Shown piece by piece: positions 1 to 9,099 of a stretch of DNA of 64,000 bases (the first letter of the stretch is position 1; each line of letters begins with the position of its first letter). Below the pieces are notes generated by a model. It saw nothing but the letters and a program-made list of their open reading frames with translations. It had not been told where the DNA came from and did no database searches. Position numbers and translations under genes: made by a program. This DNA is from Salimicrobium flavidum (lineage in GTDB: Bacteria > Bacillota > Bacilli > Bacillales > Halobacillaceae): assembly GCF_900156645.1 (NCBI RefSeq), contig NZ_FTOC01000003.1, positions 124,001 through 188,000 on the forward strand. The letters run 5' to 3'.

Positions 1-1
1 C

Positions 2-379
2 AATCCTCCGGGAGCTATAACACAGATTGTAGCCTGGGCGTTCGCACTCGCCTCTGGTACATTCTTCCCGGCGCTGGTTCTCGGTGTGTGGTGGAGAAGA
101 GCGAACGGTCCCGGAGTGGTCGCAGGACTGCTTGTGGGTCTTACAGTAACTCTGTCTTACATTTTCCTTGCCAAATTCGGCGGAGTTACCGTTCTCGGTA
201 TCATTGATACCGGCGCAGGAATCTTCGGAGCAGCTGCAGGCTTCCTGGCTAATATCGTCGTTTCACTTATGACGAAGCCTCCGACGCAGCAGACCATCGA
301 TGAAGTGACGGACCTTCGTTACCCTGAACAGTTGAAATATGAAAATGGAGAAGTGTGGGTGAATAAAAAGGCTGAGTAA
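2..379 (+). CDS. sodium:solute symporter, C-terminal part
   Basis: The window opens inside this gene, so only the last 125 codons are visible. The residues form hydrophobic helices (around FALASGTFFPALVLGVWW and GVVAGLLVGLTVTLSYIFLA) followed by a short charged tail ending in KKAE. The pattern of a helix, WWRRANGPG, then another helix fits the C-terminal end of the SSS family, closest in style to cation/acetate (ActP/YwcA-like) transporters. The substrate cannot be settled from this fragment. A strong terminator follows at once, so it is the last gene of its transcript. Confidence 0.8.
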   Translation, partial: NPPGAITQIVAWAFALASGTFFPALVLGVWWRRANGPGVVAGLLVGLTVTLSYIFLAKFGGVTVLGIIDTGAGIFGAAAGFLANIVVSLMTKPPTQQTIDEVTDLRYPEQLKYENGEVWVNKKAE

Positions 380-417
380 TCATTAGAGAGAAGTCTTTTC
401 CCTCATAAAAGAACGAA

Positions 418-451
418 AGACGGATGCTGTCAATCAGCATCCGTCTTTTTC
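418..451. terminator. bidirectional intrinsic terminator
   Basis: A perfect 12-bp stem (418-429 with 435-446, loop TCAAT) is followed by a T run on the plus strand and preceded by an A run, so it can serve both the symporter and the convergent small gene at 430-591, whose stop codon lies in the loop. Confidence 0.85.
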
Positions 452-591
452 GACTTGAAATACATATAAATGTTCAGAAAGATGAAGGCGACAGCGATGA
501 TGCCACCTACTGTTGTGAGCTCAAGAAGCTCAGTGAAAGCTCCTACAATGAAATAGAGCAGGAAAAACAAAGCGAACCCCAAGTAAAACAC
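430..591 (-). CDS. small two-helix membrane protein (53 aa)
   Basis: A GTG start at 591 is preceded by AAGGGA at 9-nt spacing. The protein has two hydrophobic segments (about residues 2-19 and 28-44) separated by TELLELTTVGG, and ends with a positively charged tail KSKK. It lies in the same frame as the preceding gene (885-607), whose TAG stop is only five codons upstream of this start, so the two are probably co-transcribed. I do not recognise the family. Its membrane character, ribosome site and placement before a terminator argue that it is real. Confidence 0.6.
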   Translation of the reverse strand: MFYLGFALFFLLYFIVGAFTELLELTTVGGIIAVAFIFLNIYMYFKSKKTDAD

Positions 592-606
592 GATAATCTG
601 TCCCTT

Positions 607-885
607 CTATAGCGGATACATATAAAAACGGTAAACCGTAAACTCATCACCCTGCATGATATCATAAGACTCGATATTTATCGATGAAAAAGTAAGACCA
701 TCCTCCTGTTCAAACGATAGTGTAAGAACGTACTCCCTGTTTTCTATAAGGGGGATCGGACAAGGATTGATGATTTCTACCACCCATTCATAAGCGAACC
801 GTTCTACGAAGGCATGTGTAAATTCTGTAGATGTACCATCGAACCAGAGATTTGTGATAGGTGTCAAATGCCGGTTGGGTTCCAT
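607..885 (-). CDS. hypothetical protein (92 aa)
   Basis: I chose the ATG at 885 because GGAGAAG lies just upstream; an ATG at 945 would overlap the preceding gene and has no clear ribosome site. The product begins MEPNRHLTPITNLWFDG and is a soluble, acidic, beta-rich-looking protein with many aromatic residues (ending YRFYMYPL). No known domain is recognised. It lies 37 nt downstream of a sigma-like regulator gene on the same strand and is followed by a small membrane protein gene, suggesting a three-gene operon. Confidence 0.6.
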   Translation of the reverse strand: MEPNRHLTPITNLWFDGTSTEFTHAFVERFAYEWVVEIINPCPIPLIENREYVLTLSFEQEDGLTFSSINIESYDIMQGDEFTVYRFYMYPL

Positions 886-922
886 AGCGCTTCTCCTTCG
901 AAAGTAATAGTATGAGTTTCCC

Positions 923-1372
923 TTAATCGGAGGGGGTTGAAACATAAGTGGAGAATTTGCGCTGGAGTTTTTTCCGTTCCCTTAGCACGGTGGACTTGGA
1001 AATGGATAGAAGCGAGGCGATATCAGAGGTGGAATAGCCTTCCATCGAAAAGTGATAAATCTGTGCTTCTCTCTCGTCAAGGGGAGGTTGAAGGAAGTAA
1101 TGATCGATATGGGAGGAAGGGTAAAGGACCATGATTTTTTTCAGCAATTGTTCCCGGTGCTTCGCTTTTCGGAGCACCGAGCGGAAATGGTATTTCAGCT
1201 CCTGGTAGTAGTAAGTGGAAAATTTCGAAAGTGACGGGTCATAGTTTTCTACACACTTATGATAGATGAAATAGGCCTCCTGCAGTTCATCCTCATGCGG
1301 AGACGGGATGTTGAGACGATTAAGCACTTCTGCAACCAGCCCATAATATTCGGGGAATGAATTTATGTCCAT
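923..1372 (-). CDS. sigma-70-like regulator (149 aa)
   Basis: The ATG at 1372 is preceded by AAGGAGAG. Residues about 5-75 resemble sigma region 2 (the FSTYYYQELKYHFRSVLRK stretch), and residues about 98-140 form a region 4-type helix-turn-helix (LDEREAQIYHFSMEG followed by SDIASLLSISKSTVLRERK). The length fits small ComX/SigH-type sigma factors or phage-type sigma-like activators. It is diverged from, and visibly homologous to, the next gene at 1533, the two sharing a 160-nt promoter region. Target promoters and any anti-sigma partner are unknown; the downstream small membrane protein could be one. Confidence 0.7.
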   Translation of the reverse strand: MDINSFPEYYGLVAEVLNRLNIPSPHEDELQEAYFIYHKCVENYDPSLSKFSTYYYQELKYHFRSVLRKAKHREQLLKKIMVLYPSSHIDHYFLQPPLDEREAQIYHFSMEGYSTSDIASLLSISKSTVLRERKKLQRKFSTYVSTPSD

Positions 1373-1532
1373 GAGTTCTCTCCTTTCTTGTTATATTATC
1401 CCTCTTTTCCCTGCAAAAGAGAATAGATTTCTGAATATTCCGGGGGAGAAATTTAATTTTCCGTAAAAAAATGACACCAAAATCCATTCTTAACACGATT
1501 ATAAAGTAAGAAGATAAAAGGATGTGTTTTTT

Positions 1533-2033
1533 ATGGAACCCGGAACTTTCGATGAGACAGTTAGACAGAACGAAAAGAGAATTCATTATTTCATCCATCA
1601 ACTCGGTATCCGTGATGTGGACGGTGAATATTATCAGGAAGGACTCATCGCTTTATGGAAAGCATGCGAGTCCCATAATGAAACGAAGAGTGATTTTTCT
1701 ACATACGTCAACTGGAAAATCAGAAATGCACTGATCGATCGGATCAGAAACGATCAACGTTACAAAGAGAAACAGGAACATCAACGGCAAATGATTTCAA
1801 TAGAAGAAGGCAGCGTACCTCCTCCTGAGATGCACAATGAATGGTTATGGAGACAAATAAGGGAGCGGCTGACACCTAATGAATGGAAATGGGTGGTCCA
1901 GTTCGCTTATGAGGACAAAGCAGTGGCTCAAATTGCAGCAAGGGAAGGCGTCACTCAGGATGCCGTGAAAAATTGGGGGAGGCATGCAAAACGGAAACTG
2001 AAAAATTTCGCTCCTCTTGTCGACGAAAGATAA
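1533..2033 (+). CDS. sigma-70 family factor (166 aa)
   Basis: The ATG at 1533 is chosen because AAAAGGA ends about 10 nt upstream; the GTG at 1524 is too close to that site. Residues about 10-75 match sigma region 2, with the helix FSTYVNWKIRNALIDRIR, and residues about 108-155 match region 4 (LTPNEWKWVVQFAYEDK, then VAQIAAREGVTQDAVKNW). It is of the competence/SigH-like small sigma class. It has a divergent paralogue upstream and a terminator downstream. What it controls cannot be read here. Confidence 0.75.
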   Translation: MEPGTFDETVRQNEKRIHYFIHQLGIRDVDGEYYQEGLIALWKACESHNETKSDFSTYVNWKIRNALIDRIRNDQRYKEKQEHQRQMISIEEGSVPPPEMHNEWLWRQIRERLTPNEWKWVVQFAYEDKAVAQIAAREGVTQDAVKNWGRHAKRKLKNFAPLVDER

Positions 2034-2046
2034 TCCTATAATAAAA

Positions 2047-2084
2047 AAGAAGCTCCCGAATTACGCTTCGGAAACTTCTTTTTG
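2047..2084. terminator. bidirectional terminator between sigma-like gene and thrB
   Basis: Imperfect 14-bp stem (2047-2060 with 2067-2080, two mismatches) flanked by A and T runs. It overlaps the last codons of thrB and can end both convergent transcripts. Confidence 0.65.
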
Positions 2085-2984
2085 AGCACATCTCTCTACC
2101 TGTACGCCTTTTGTGTCCGTACGAAGAGATTCAAAATATAAATGAGGGAAAACAGACCTCAATTCTTCAATCTCTTTCTCTTCCAGTTCCTCAAATAGAC
2201 CGATCATCGTCGGGCCGGCGCCACTGACGTAGGTACCGACGCTGCCCGCTGTTTTCAATGCTTTCGATACAGGGGCGAAATCAGGCAGGAGCGGGCTACG
2301 ATAAACCTGGTGAAAACGGTCCTTCTCCATCATCTCCCCCGCCAATTTCCAATCGTGCAGGGCAAGAGCTGCGACGAGAACGTTACCGGTACTGCTTGCA
2401 TAGACAGCCTCTTTATAAGAGAACTGTCTCGGCAGCAGATCACGGGCTTCTTCCGTTTTCAAATGGAAGTCCGGAACGACCGTGAGCCACTGCAGCGATT
2501 CCACTCCGTTCGTCAACTTCACATATTTCGGTGTGTCGTGGTCGTAATGGGCGATGACGATACCGCCGCATATGGCAGGCGCTACGTTATCCGGATGCCC
2601 TTCGATTTTACAGGCTACGATCACTTTATCCTGTTCAGTCAACTCAAGACCGAGAAGCTGATTGGCAAGCTCGATGCCCGCAACGACGGCAGTGGAGGAG
2701 CTCCCAAGCCCCCGCGATACCGGAACGTCATTCGAGGTGGTCACTTCATAAGTTGGAAGGTTATCATACCCGAATTCCTTCGCTGTGAAAATGGCTGCCT
2801 GGTAGATCAGGTTATCTTTCCCCTCCGGGATGAACGGGCGATCCGCTTCCGGAACGATGAAGCGCCACTCATCACTGGGTGCGCAGCGGAACGTCGCATA
2901 TTTCGTCAGAGCGATACCGACAGAGTCAAAACCGGGACCGAGATTTGCGGAAGTAGCTGGCACAGTGATTGTGAAATTACTCAT
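2061..2984 (-). CDS. thrB: homoserine kinase
   Basis: Phosphorylates homoserine to O-phosphohomoserine in threonine synthesis. The 307-residue product is a GHMP kinase: N-terminal substrate region [16 protein letters not shown], the ATP loop [16 protein letters not shown] near residue 90, and the C-terminal GHMP motif [13 protein letters not shown] near residue 255. Its start overlaps the end of thrC by 8 nt and has AAAGGGGA upstream, indicating translational coupling in hom-thrC-thrB. Length and order match the Bacillus operon. Confidence 0.95.
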   Translation of the reverse strand: MSNFTITVPATSANLGPGFDSVGIALTKYATFRCAPSDEWRFIVPEADRPFIPEGKDNLIYQAAIFTAKEFGYDNLPTYEVTTSNDVPVSRGLGSSSTAVVAGIELANQLLGLELTEQDKVIVACKIEGHPDNVAPAICGGIVIAHYDHDTPKYVKLTNGVESLQWLTVVPDFHLKTEEARDLLPRQFSYKEAVYASSTGNVLVAALALHDWKLAGEMMEKDRFHQVYRSPLLPDFAPVSKALKTAGSVGTYVSGAGPTMIGLFEELEEKEIEELRSVFPHLYFESLRTDTKGVQVERCAQKEVSEA

Positions 2985-4035
2985 GATGATCCCCTTTCAA
3001 AGCTTTTCTGAATGCGTGAAGGTCATTTTCAATCACTTTCGGTTTCAGTTCGCTTGTATCTATCGCGGTATTCGGATCCTTCAGCCCGTTACCTGTAAGG
3101 ACATGGACGACAGTGGAGCCTTTCTCGATTTTTCCTTCTTTCAATTTTTTAAGGGTGCCTGCAAGGGAAGCACAGGAAGCGGGTTCAGCGAAGATGCCTT
3201 CTTTTTGGGCGAGTAAGTGATAGGCTTCGAGAATCTCTTCATCGGTCACTTTATCAATTTCCCCCGAAGATTCCTGGACGACGTCTTTCGCGGGCCCCCA
3301 GCTGGCAGGATTGCCGATACGGATAGCCGTGGCTACGGTTTCAGGGTTTTCGAAGACACGGTCTTCAACGATGGCGGCTGCTCCACTAGCTTCGAAACCG
3401 TACATTTTCGGAAGACCGGTGGCATACTTTTCATTGTATTGTTTAAATCCTCGCCAGTAAGCGGTGATGTTCCCGGCGTTACCGACAGGGATACAAAGAT
3501 AGTCCGGAGCTTTACCGAGGGAGTCACATACTTCAAAAGCGGCCGTCTTCTGGCCTTCGATGCGGTTCGGATTCAAAGAGTTGACGAGTGTGATTCCGTC
3601 TTCTTTGGCCACTTCTTTGACGATTTCAAGCGCCTGGTCGAAGTTCCCTTTGATAGCGAAGACCTCCGCTCCGTACATGACCGCCTGGGCAAGTTTCCCT
3701 TCAGCGATCTTTCCGTCAGGTATAACGACGATGCAACGCATGTTAGCTCTCGCCGCAAAGGCGGAAGCAGAGGCGGAGGTATTCCCGGTGGAAGCGCAGA
3801 TGACAGCTTCGGAGCCGTCTTCGATCGCCTTGGCCATCGCCATCACCATACCGCGGTCCTTGAAGGAACCGGTCGGGTTGGCACCTTCGACTTTTACATA
3901 GGCGTCGATATCAAGTTCTTCGGATAAGTTCTTCAGATGAATGAACGGTGTATTCCCTTCATTCAGGGTGAGGGCCGGCGTATTTTCTGTTACCGGCAGC
4001 CATTCTTTGTAATGGTGGATCAGACCATGCCACAT
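2977..4035 (-). CDS. thrC: threonine synthase
   Basis: Pyridoxal-phosphate enzyme converting O-phosphohomoserine to threonine. The 352-residue length is that of the Bacillus short form. The PLP lysine lies in GSFKDRGM near residue 60, followed by the STGNTSAS phosphate-binding loop near residue 83; [12 protein letters not shown] and LTGNGLKDP complete the fold type II signature. The start at 4035 overlaps the hom stop by 1 nt, with AAGGAGG upstream. It is the middle gene of the threonine operon. Confidence 0.95.
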   Translation of the reverse strand: MWHGLIHHYKEWLPVTENTPALTLNEGNTPFIHLKNLSEELDIDAYVKVEGANPTGSFKDRGMVMAMAKAIEDGSEAVICASTGNTSASASAFAARANMRCIVVIPDGKIAEGKLAQAVMYGAEVFAIKGNFDQALEIVKEVAKEDGITLVNSLNPNRIEGQKTAAFEVCDSLGKAPDYLCIPVGNAGNITAYWRGFKQYNEKYATGLPKMYGFEASGAAAIVEDRVFENPETVATAIRIGNPASWGPAKDVVQESSGEIDKVTDEEILEAYHLLAQKEGIFAEPASCASLAGTLKKLKEGKIEKGSTVVHVLTGNGLKDPNTAIDTSELKPKVIENDLHAFRKALKGDHHE

Positions 4036-5333
4036 TAATTGTCTCCTCCTTCTACACGGAAGACGCTGTCGACGGAGCGGACGGAAGGTAGCTGTTCAAG
4101 AGCTTCCATCGCTGATTCAAACGCTTCTTCATTTACGGAATGGGTGACCATCATCAGTTCGCGTTCTTCATGGGAATCCGCTGGCTGCTGGATGATCTGG
4201 TCAAAGGAAATATCCTTTTCGGCGAATACGCGGGTCAGCTCCATAAGGATACCGGGCTGGTCGAGTACATGAAGGCGGATATATTTCTTCGTATATGTGT
4301 CCGCTTTCGATTTCAGCTTCCGGTCATGTTGAGGGTGCACGTAATTGTTCCCGGTGGTTCCGAGCTGAATGTTCTTCACGACGGCTATCAGGTCGGAGAC
4401 GATCGCTGTAGCTGTCGGTCCTTTGCCGGCTCCCGGTCCGTAGAACATCGTTTCCCCCACAGCATCTCCGTACACGTACACAGCGTTGTATTCATCGTTT
4501 ACATTGGAGAGCGGATGTGATTTTGGAAGAAGGGAAGGTTCGACGCTTAGAGAGATCCCTTCTTCATCGTGTTCAGCGATACCGATGAGTTTGATCGCAT
4601 ATCCGAGTTTATCAGCGTAATCGATGTCAGCTGTGGACATTCCACGAATCCCTTTCAGCTTCACGTCCTCGAGTCTCGTAGGCATGGAGAAACCGAGGAT
4701 GGATAAAATCGTCATTTTCCTTGCGGCGTCGAGTCCGTCTACGTCCGCCGTAGGATCGGCTTCGGCGAATCCGAGCTCCTGGGCTTCTTTCAACACTTCA
4801 TCAAAATCCGAGCCGTCCTGGCTCATTTTCGTAAGAATGTAGTTCGTCGTTCCGTTGACGATCCCCATCATTTTACGGATGTTATCGGAAGAGAGACCAT
4901 CAACGATCGACCGGATGATCGGAATTCCGCCGGCGACACTCGCTTCATAGTAAAGATCCGTCTGGTTGCGTACAGCGGCGTCGAAGAGTGCTTCTCCATG
5001 TTCGGCGACGAGGTCCTTGTTGGCGGAGACGATATGCTTTTTATTTTCAATCGCTCCGAGCAATACGTTCAGCGTGTGCTCTACGCCCCCCATCACTTCT
5101 ACGATGACATCGATCTCCGGGTCGTCGGTGATATCTTCATACTTATCCGTCAGTTCTACTGAGTCACCGGGAAGATTTCTGTCTTTATGGAGGTCATGGA
5201 CAAGAGCTTTCTTCACCTTCACTTCGCATCCGGTTTTATGTTTGATGCTTTCCTTATTATTGTGCAGAATCTCGATGACACCTGTGCCCACGGTGCCGAG
5301 ACCCAGAAGTCCTACTTGAATTGTATCTTTCAT
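4035..5333 (-). CDS. hom: homoserine dehydrogenase
   Basis: Reduces aspartate semialdehyde to homoserine, the branch point to threonine and methionine. The 432-residue protein has an N-terminal Rossmann motif [12 protein letters not shown], the [11 protein letters not shown] and GGIPIIR catalytic-domain motifs, and a C-terminal ACT domain (about residues 350-428, beginning [13 protein letters not shown]) for threonine feedback. AAGGAGTG precedes the ATG. It is the first gene of hom-thrC-thrB. I see no T-box or long structured leader in the roughly 120 nt before it. Confidence 0.95.
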   Translation of the reverse strand: MKDTIQVGLLGLGTVGTGVIEILHNNKESIKHKTGCEVKVKKALVHDLHKDRNLPGDSVELTDKYEDITDDPEIDVIVEVMGGVEHTLNVLLGAIENKKHIVSANKDLVAEHGEALFDAAVRNQTDLYYEASVAGGIPIIRSIVDGLSSDNIRKMMGIVNGTTNYILTKMSQDGSDFDEVLKEAQELGFAEADPTADVDGLDAARKMTILSILGFSMPTRLEDVKLKGIRGMSTADIDYADKLGYAIKLIGIAEHDEEGISLSVEPSLLPKSHPLSNVNDEYNAVYVYGDAVGETMFYGPGAGKGPTATAIVSDLIAVVKNIQLGTTGNNYVHPQHDRKLKSKADTYTKKYIRLHVLDQPGILMELTRVFAEKDISFDQIIQQPADSHEERELMMVTHSVNEEAFESAMEALEQLPSVRSVDSVFRVEGGDN

Positions 5334-5484
5334 ATGATCACTCCTTGTCCACTTCTAAAGTACATTATTGTTTATATAATGGACATTGTACAGGAAGTGG
5401 CGAGGTGCTACAAGGAGAGTATTCTAAATATTATGAAGTAATCGCTTTCTTTTTTTGAGAAAAATAAGAATAATTATGGAAGTT

Positions 5485-5516
5485 TTGATTGTAAAAGGAA
5501 AAAATACCTATATAAT
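5485..5516 (+). promoter_or_regulatory. probable sigma-A promoter
   Basis: TTGATT at 5485-5490 and a TATATAAT box ending at 5516 lie about 95 nt before the small gene at 5611. Spacing is 18-20 nt depending on which -10 is used, slightly long. Confidence 0.5.
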
Positions 5517-5610
5517 AGGAAGAGTACGGTGTAAGTGGTAATTCATTTGACTTAGGCTCCTTAGTGCCGTTTATACCGCACCCACTATTACATTCAGGAG
5601 TTGAAAGCGA

Positions 5611-5835
5611 ATGAATCTAAAGGAATTTATTGATGCTTGCACTGTTTCGATCGATGTACTCATTAACAGACTCGGGGTGCAGGGGCATTATGAAGATTTT
5701 TTCAGTGAAGGGTCGGAGATCGCTAAAAAAGAATACATAGAAGACCCTACTGTAGAAATCAATGCCCTGATGAACAAAATACATATCCATTATTTGGAGA
5801 TGCTCGATTCAAGTTTGCAGAATGGGGGAAATTGA
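5611..5835 (+). CDS. hypothetical protein (74 aa)
   Basis: The ATG is preceded by CAGGAG at about 9 nt. The acidic 74-residue product starts MNLKEFIDACTVSIDVL and looks wholly helical, without membrane segments. It has its own promoter-like sequence and a strong terminator overlapping its stop, so it appears to be a single-gene transcript. No family recognised. The position between hom and manA gives no functional hint. Confidence 0.65.
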   Translation: MNLKEFIDACTVSIDVLINRLGVQGHYEDFFSEGSEIAKKEYIEDPTVEINALMNKIHIHYLEMLDSSLQNGGN

Positions 5836-5857
5836 CCGGCGAATGCCGGTCTTTTTT
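5834..5857 (+). terminator. intrinsic terminator
   Basis: Perfect 7-bp stem GACCGGC/GCCGGTC with GAAT loop followed by six T residues, directly after the 74-residue gene. Confidence 0.9.
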
Positions 5858-5892
5858 GTTATAATAAAAGAAAAGGAAAAGGTGGGACCCGA

Positions 5893-6855
5893 ATGTATAA
5901 GGAACCGATGATGCTCGCTCCTCTGTTCAAGGAAAGAATCTGGGGTGGTACGAACTTGAGAGATATGTACGGATATCCTCTTCCTTCTCCAAGAACCGGG
6001 GAATGCTGGGCTATTTCCGGGCACGAGAGCGGTACGAATGAAATTATGAATGGTCCGCTTGCCGGTTCTACTCTCCGAGAAACGTGGACGGACCACAGGG
6101 AACTGTTTTCAGAAGAGGCAGGGGAGGAGTTTCCGCTTCTCACGAAGATTCTGGATGCGAACGATAAGCTGTCTGTGCAAGTCCATCCGGACGATACATA
6201 TGCGAAGGAAAAAGAAAGCAAACCGTACGGAAAGACCGAATGCTGGTACATTTTAGACGCCGAGGAAGATGCCGAGATCATTCTCGGTCATTATGCAACA
6301 TCGGAAGAAGAGTTCCGCGAAAGAGTGGACAACGGGGAGTGGGATGAACTGCTCCGGCCTCTGAAAGTGGAGGCTGGGGATTTCTTCTACGTCCCAAGCG
6401 GCACGATCCATGCTATCGGGGCGGGGGTGAGAATTCTGGAAACCCAGCAAAACTCGGATATCACGTACCGGGTGTATGATTATGATCGGCTCGGGCAGGA
6501 CGGAGAGAAACGGGAGCTTCATCTTGATGATTCTGTCGAAGTCGCCTCCATCCCTCATGAAGACCCTGGAATAGAGCGGACGACTGCAATAATTAAAGGG
6601 ATGAAACGTGAGCACCTGATCAGTGAAGAATATTTCTCTGTTGAACATTGGGATATACACGGGATGACTCACGAGATCCGTAACCCTTCGTATCTGTTAT
6701 TCAGTGTTCTGGAGGGTGATGTGAATGTTTGGATCGAAGGGGAGCGACACGGCGTCGAAAAGGGCGATCATTTCATACTGCCTGCGTCCGTTAAAGCTTT
6801 TACTCTTGAAGGAACGGGAGCGTTCATCGTTTCCCATTCAAATAAAGAAAAATAG
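5893..6855 (+). CDS. manA: mannose-6-phosphate isomerase, class I
   Basis: Zinc enzyme interconverting mannose-6-phosphate and fructose-6-phosphate. The 320 residues match the short Bacillus type (ManA/Pmi/YvyI). Family signs: an N-terminal FKERIWGGTNLRDMYG, the metal-binding VQVHPDD near residue 97, GKTECWYIL near residue 115, and SGTIHAIGAGV with a further metal histidine near residue 175. AAGGTGGG precedes the ATG. It lies 13 nt upstream of pgcA, so the two probably supply hexose phosphates for envelope polymers together. Confidence 0.93.
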   Translation: MYKEPMMLAPLFKERIWGGTNLRDMYGYPLPSPRTGECWAISGHESGTNEIMNGPLAGSTLRETWTDHRELFSEEAGEEFPLLTKILDANDKLSVQVHPDDTYAKEKESKPYGKTECWYILDAEEDAEIILGHYATSEEEFRERVDNGEWDELLRPLKVEAGDFFYVPSGTIHAIGAGVRILETQQNSDITYRVYDYDRLGQDGEKRELHLDDSVEVASIPHEDPGIERTTAIIKGMKREHLISEEYFSVEHWDIHGMTHEIRNPSYLLFSVLEGDVNVWIEGERHGVEKGDHFILPASVKAFTLEGTGAFIVSHSNKEK

Positions 6856-6868
6856 GAGGGATTAGATT

Positions 6869-8563
6869 ATGAGTTGGAAAAAAACATTAGAAAAATGGAA
6901 AAATGAAGAGAACCTGGATGAGTCACTGAGGGAACAGCTTGGGATGTTGGATGAAGAGGAACTCGAGGACGCTTTTTATAAAGAACTGGAATTCGGTACC
7001 GGAGGAATGCGCGGGAAACTTGGGCCAGGAACGAACCGGATGAACGTGTACACGATCAGGAAAGCCGCTCAAGGGCTAGCGGACTACGTGAAGGCGGAAC
7101 ATGGAGAGAGCATCGCCATCGCCTATGACAATCGTTATCTGTCCGAAACCTTTGCCACTGAGACAGCTCGCGTGGTCGGTGCGAATGGCATCAAGGCCTA
7201 CGTTTTCTCTTCTCTCCGGCCAACTCCTGAACTCTCCTTCGCCGTTCGTTATTTACAGGCGACTGCAGGTGTGGTCATCACTGCAAGTCACAACCCGCCG
7301 GAGTACAATGGTTTCAAAGCGTACAATGAAGATGGGGGACAGTTACCTCCGGAAGAGGCGGAAAAAATGATCGACCTCGTCGAGCAAGTCGAAAGTGAAC
7401 TGCACGTGAACACAGAAGAAGTGGCGGTTCTTGAGAAAAAAGGACTTCTGGAATGGATCGATGACGAAGTGGACCGCGCGTATCTTGAAGCGGTACAGGG
7501 CATCAGGATCTCTGATGAAACGGATAAGGACTTGGCGATCGTATTCACACCTCTGCATGGCACCGCGCATATGCTGGTACCTGCCAGTCTGAAAGAAGCG
7601 GGGTATAGAAACGTGAGCCTCGTCGAAGAACAGGCGATCCCGGATCCTGAGTTTTCGACTGTAGCATCTCCGAACCCTGAAGAGCATCAGGCGTTTGCGA
7701 TGGCTATAGAAAAAGGAAAAGAGACCGGGGCAGAACTTTTGATCGCTACGGACCCGGATGCTGACCGTGTCGGTCTTGCCGTGCCGGGAGAAGACGGAGA
7801 ATATCAAGTGTTGAGTGGGAACCAGACTGGAGCCCTTATGCTGGATTACATCCTTTCTCAAAATGGAAACCTTCCAGAGAACAAAACAGTGATCAAAACG
7901 ATCGTCACCTCGGAAATGGGAAGAACGATCGCTTCGAAGTACGGGGCACGGACATTGGATACACTGACCGGTTTCAAATATATCGGAGAGAAGATAAAGG
8001 AATTCGAAGAATCGAAGGAAGCTACGTTCGCTTTCGGATACGAAGAGAGTTACGGTTACCTGATCGAGGGTTTCGTACGGGACAAGGATGCGGTCCAGGC
8101 TGCACTTATCGCGGCAGATATGGCTGGCTTCTGGAAGAAGAAAGGGTTCACTCTTCTCGAAGCACTCGAGGAGCTCTACAAAGAACATGGATATTATATG
8201 GAAGAAATGGATTCCCTGAAGCTTGAGGGACGAGCCGGTACGGAGAAAATCTCGAGGATTGTGGACAGGTTCCGTCAAATGAGACCGGAAACTTACGGCG
8301 GGCTAGCCGTGCAGGCGATTGAAGACTATCAATCTTCTGAGAAAACGTATCTAGACGGAACGAAGGAAGCGATTTCGCTGCCTAAATCGAATGTAGTGAA
8401 ATTTCTTCTTGCTGATGATAGCTGGTTCTGTCTCCGTCCTTCCGGAACCGAACCGAAGCTGAAATGCTACTACGGGGTGAAATCCGACTCGAGGGAAAAA
8501 AGTAAAGCACTGCTGGAGCAGCTTAGTAAAGAAGTGACAGAAGAATGGTCTATAGTTAAGTGA
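6869..8563 (+). CDS. pgcA: alpha-phosphoglucomutase
   Basis: Interconverts glucose-6-phosphate and glucose-1-phosphate, feeding UDP-glucose synthesis with galU (50623). The 564-residue protein has the active-site phosphoserine loop TASHNPPEYNGFK near residue 138, the metal loop ATDPDADRVG near residue 295, the sugar loop GYEESYGY near residue 390, and a C-terminal phosphate loop LRPSGTEPK near residue 525. A TAGGAGGG site precedes the start. Probable operon with manA. Confidence 0.95.
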   Translation: MSWKKTLEKWKNEENLDESLREQLGMLDEEELEDAFYKELEFGTGGMRGKLGPGTNRMNVYTIRKAAQGLADYVKAEHGESIAIAYDNRYLSETFATETARVVGANGIKAYVFSSLRPTPELSFAVRYLQATAGVVITASHNPPEYNGFKAYNEDGGQLPPEEAEKMIDLVEQVESELHVNTEEVAVLEKKGLLEWIDDEVDRAYLEAVQGIRISDETDKDLAIVFTPLHGTAHMLVPASLKEAGYRNVSLVEEQAIPDPEFSTVASPNPEEHQAFAMAIEKGKETGAELLIATDPDADRVGLAVPGEDGEYQVLSGNQTGALMLDYILSQNGNLPENKTVIKTIVTSEMGRTIASKYGARTLDTLTGFKYIGEKIKEFEESKEATFAFGYEESYGYLIEGFVRDKDAVQAALIAADMAGFWKKKGFTLLEALEELYKEHGYYMEEMDSLKLEGRAGTEKISRIVDRFRQMRPETYGGLAVQAIEDYQSSEKTYLDGTKEAISLPKSNVVKFLLADDSWFCLRPSGTEPKLKCYYGVKSDSREKSKALLEQLSKEVTEEWSIVK

Positions 8564-8640
8564 AACGCTTTCATTTCACTGGATTTTCCGGTAAAATAAT
8601 GTAATATACAGAAAATTCAGATTGAATGGGGTGTAAATCG

Positions 8641-9099
8641 ATGATGCAACTTGAAAATCTTCAGCCATACGCAATCGTCGAGGATGGGCCGTTTCTCCGG
8701 ATCATTTTTGATCATTCATATATCAGCCTTCTTGTCGATGAAAAGTCATATCAATTCATTCCGGCAGAATCAAGTGAGATTTTTATCAATAAAGAGTTGA
8801 ATAAGGTCCATAACTTGTTCGATGTATTCACTTTTGAAAAGGGAGAGGAGATTCTTCATGTGACTGTGATCGATCTGATGCATATGAAGCAATTTCGGAC
8901 GCAGTTGCAACAGATTATCCACACGTTTTATGAAAAACGTACGATGATCCCTGTAGCGGAAGTGGAAACGATAGTCCAGGAACTGGAGAAGGAGAATATT
9001 CTTCGTCTTATCGACCGGGCGATCGATGAAGGGGAGGAGCACTCGTTCCTTGAACTCACTAACCGATTATCGGAATATGGGGGGAAAGTAGAAGAATAA
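8641..9099 (+). CDS. IDEAL-domain protein (152 aa)
   Basis: The ATG at 8641 is preferred over 8626 because GGGGTG lies 7 nt before it. The N-terminal part, about 110 residues, is an unrecognised beta-rich domain. The C-terminus (about residues 118-146) has the bacillar IDEAL motif: ILRLIDRAIDEGEEHSFLEL followed by TNRL. IDEAL domains occur in several small Bacillaceae proteins of unclear role. The stop overlaps the next gene's start (TAATG), implying coupling to the exported carboxypeptidase. Confidence 0.7.
   Translation: MMQLENLQPYAIVEDGPFLRIIFDHSYISLLVDEKSYQFIPAESSEIFINKELNKVHNLFDVFTFEKGEEILHVTVIDLMHMKQFRTQLQQIIHTFYEKRTMIPVAEVETIVQELEKENILRLIDRAIDEGEEHSFLELTNRLSEYGGKVEE

Noticed and set aside
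424-612. Plus-strand 62-codon frame after the symporter
   Set aside because: It begins inside the terminator and is antisense to a better-supported small membrane protein with a ribosome site.
2310-3011. Long plus-strand frame across thrB
   Set aside because: Antisense to thrB, low-complexity composition and no ribosome site.
5334-5610. T-box or other riboswitch before hom
   Set aside because: Only about 120 nt are available before divergent promoter-like sequence, and no T-box or other aptamer motif is visible.
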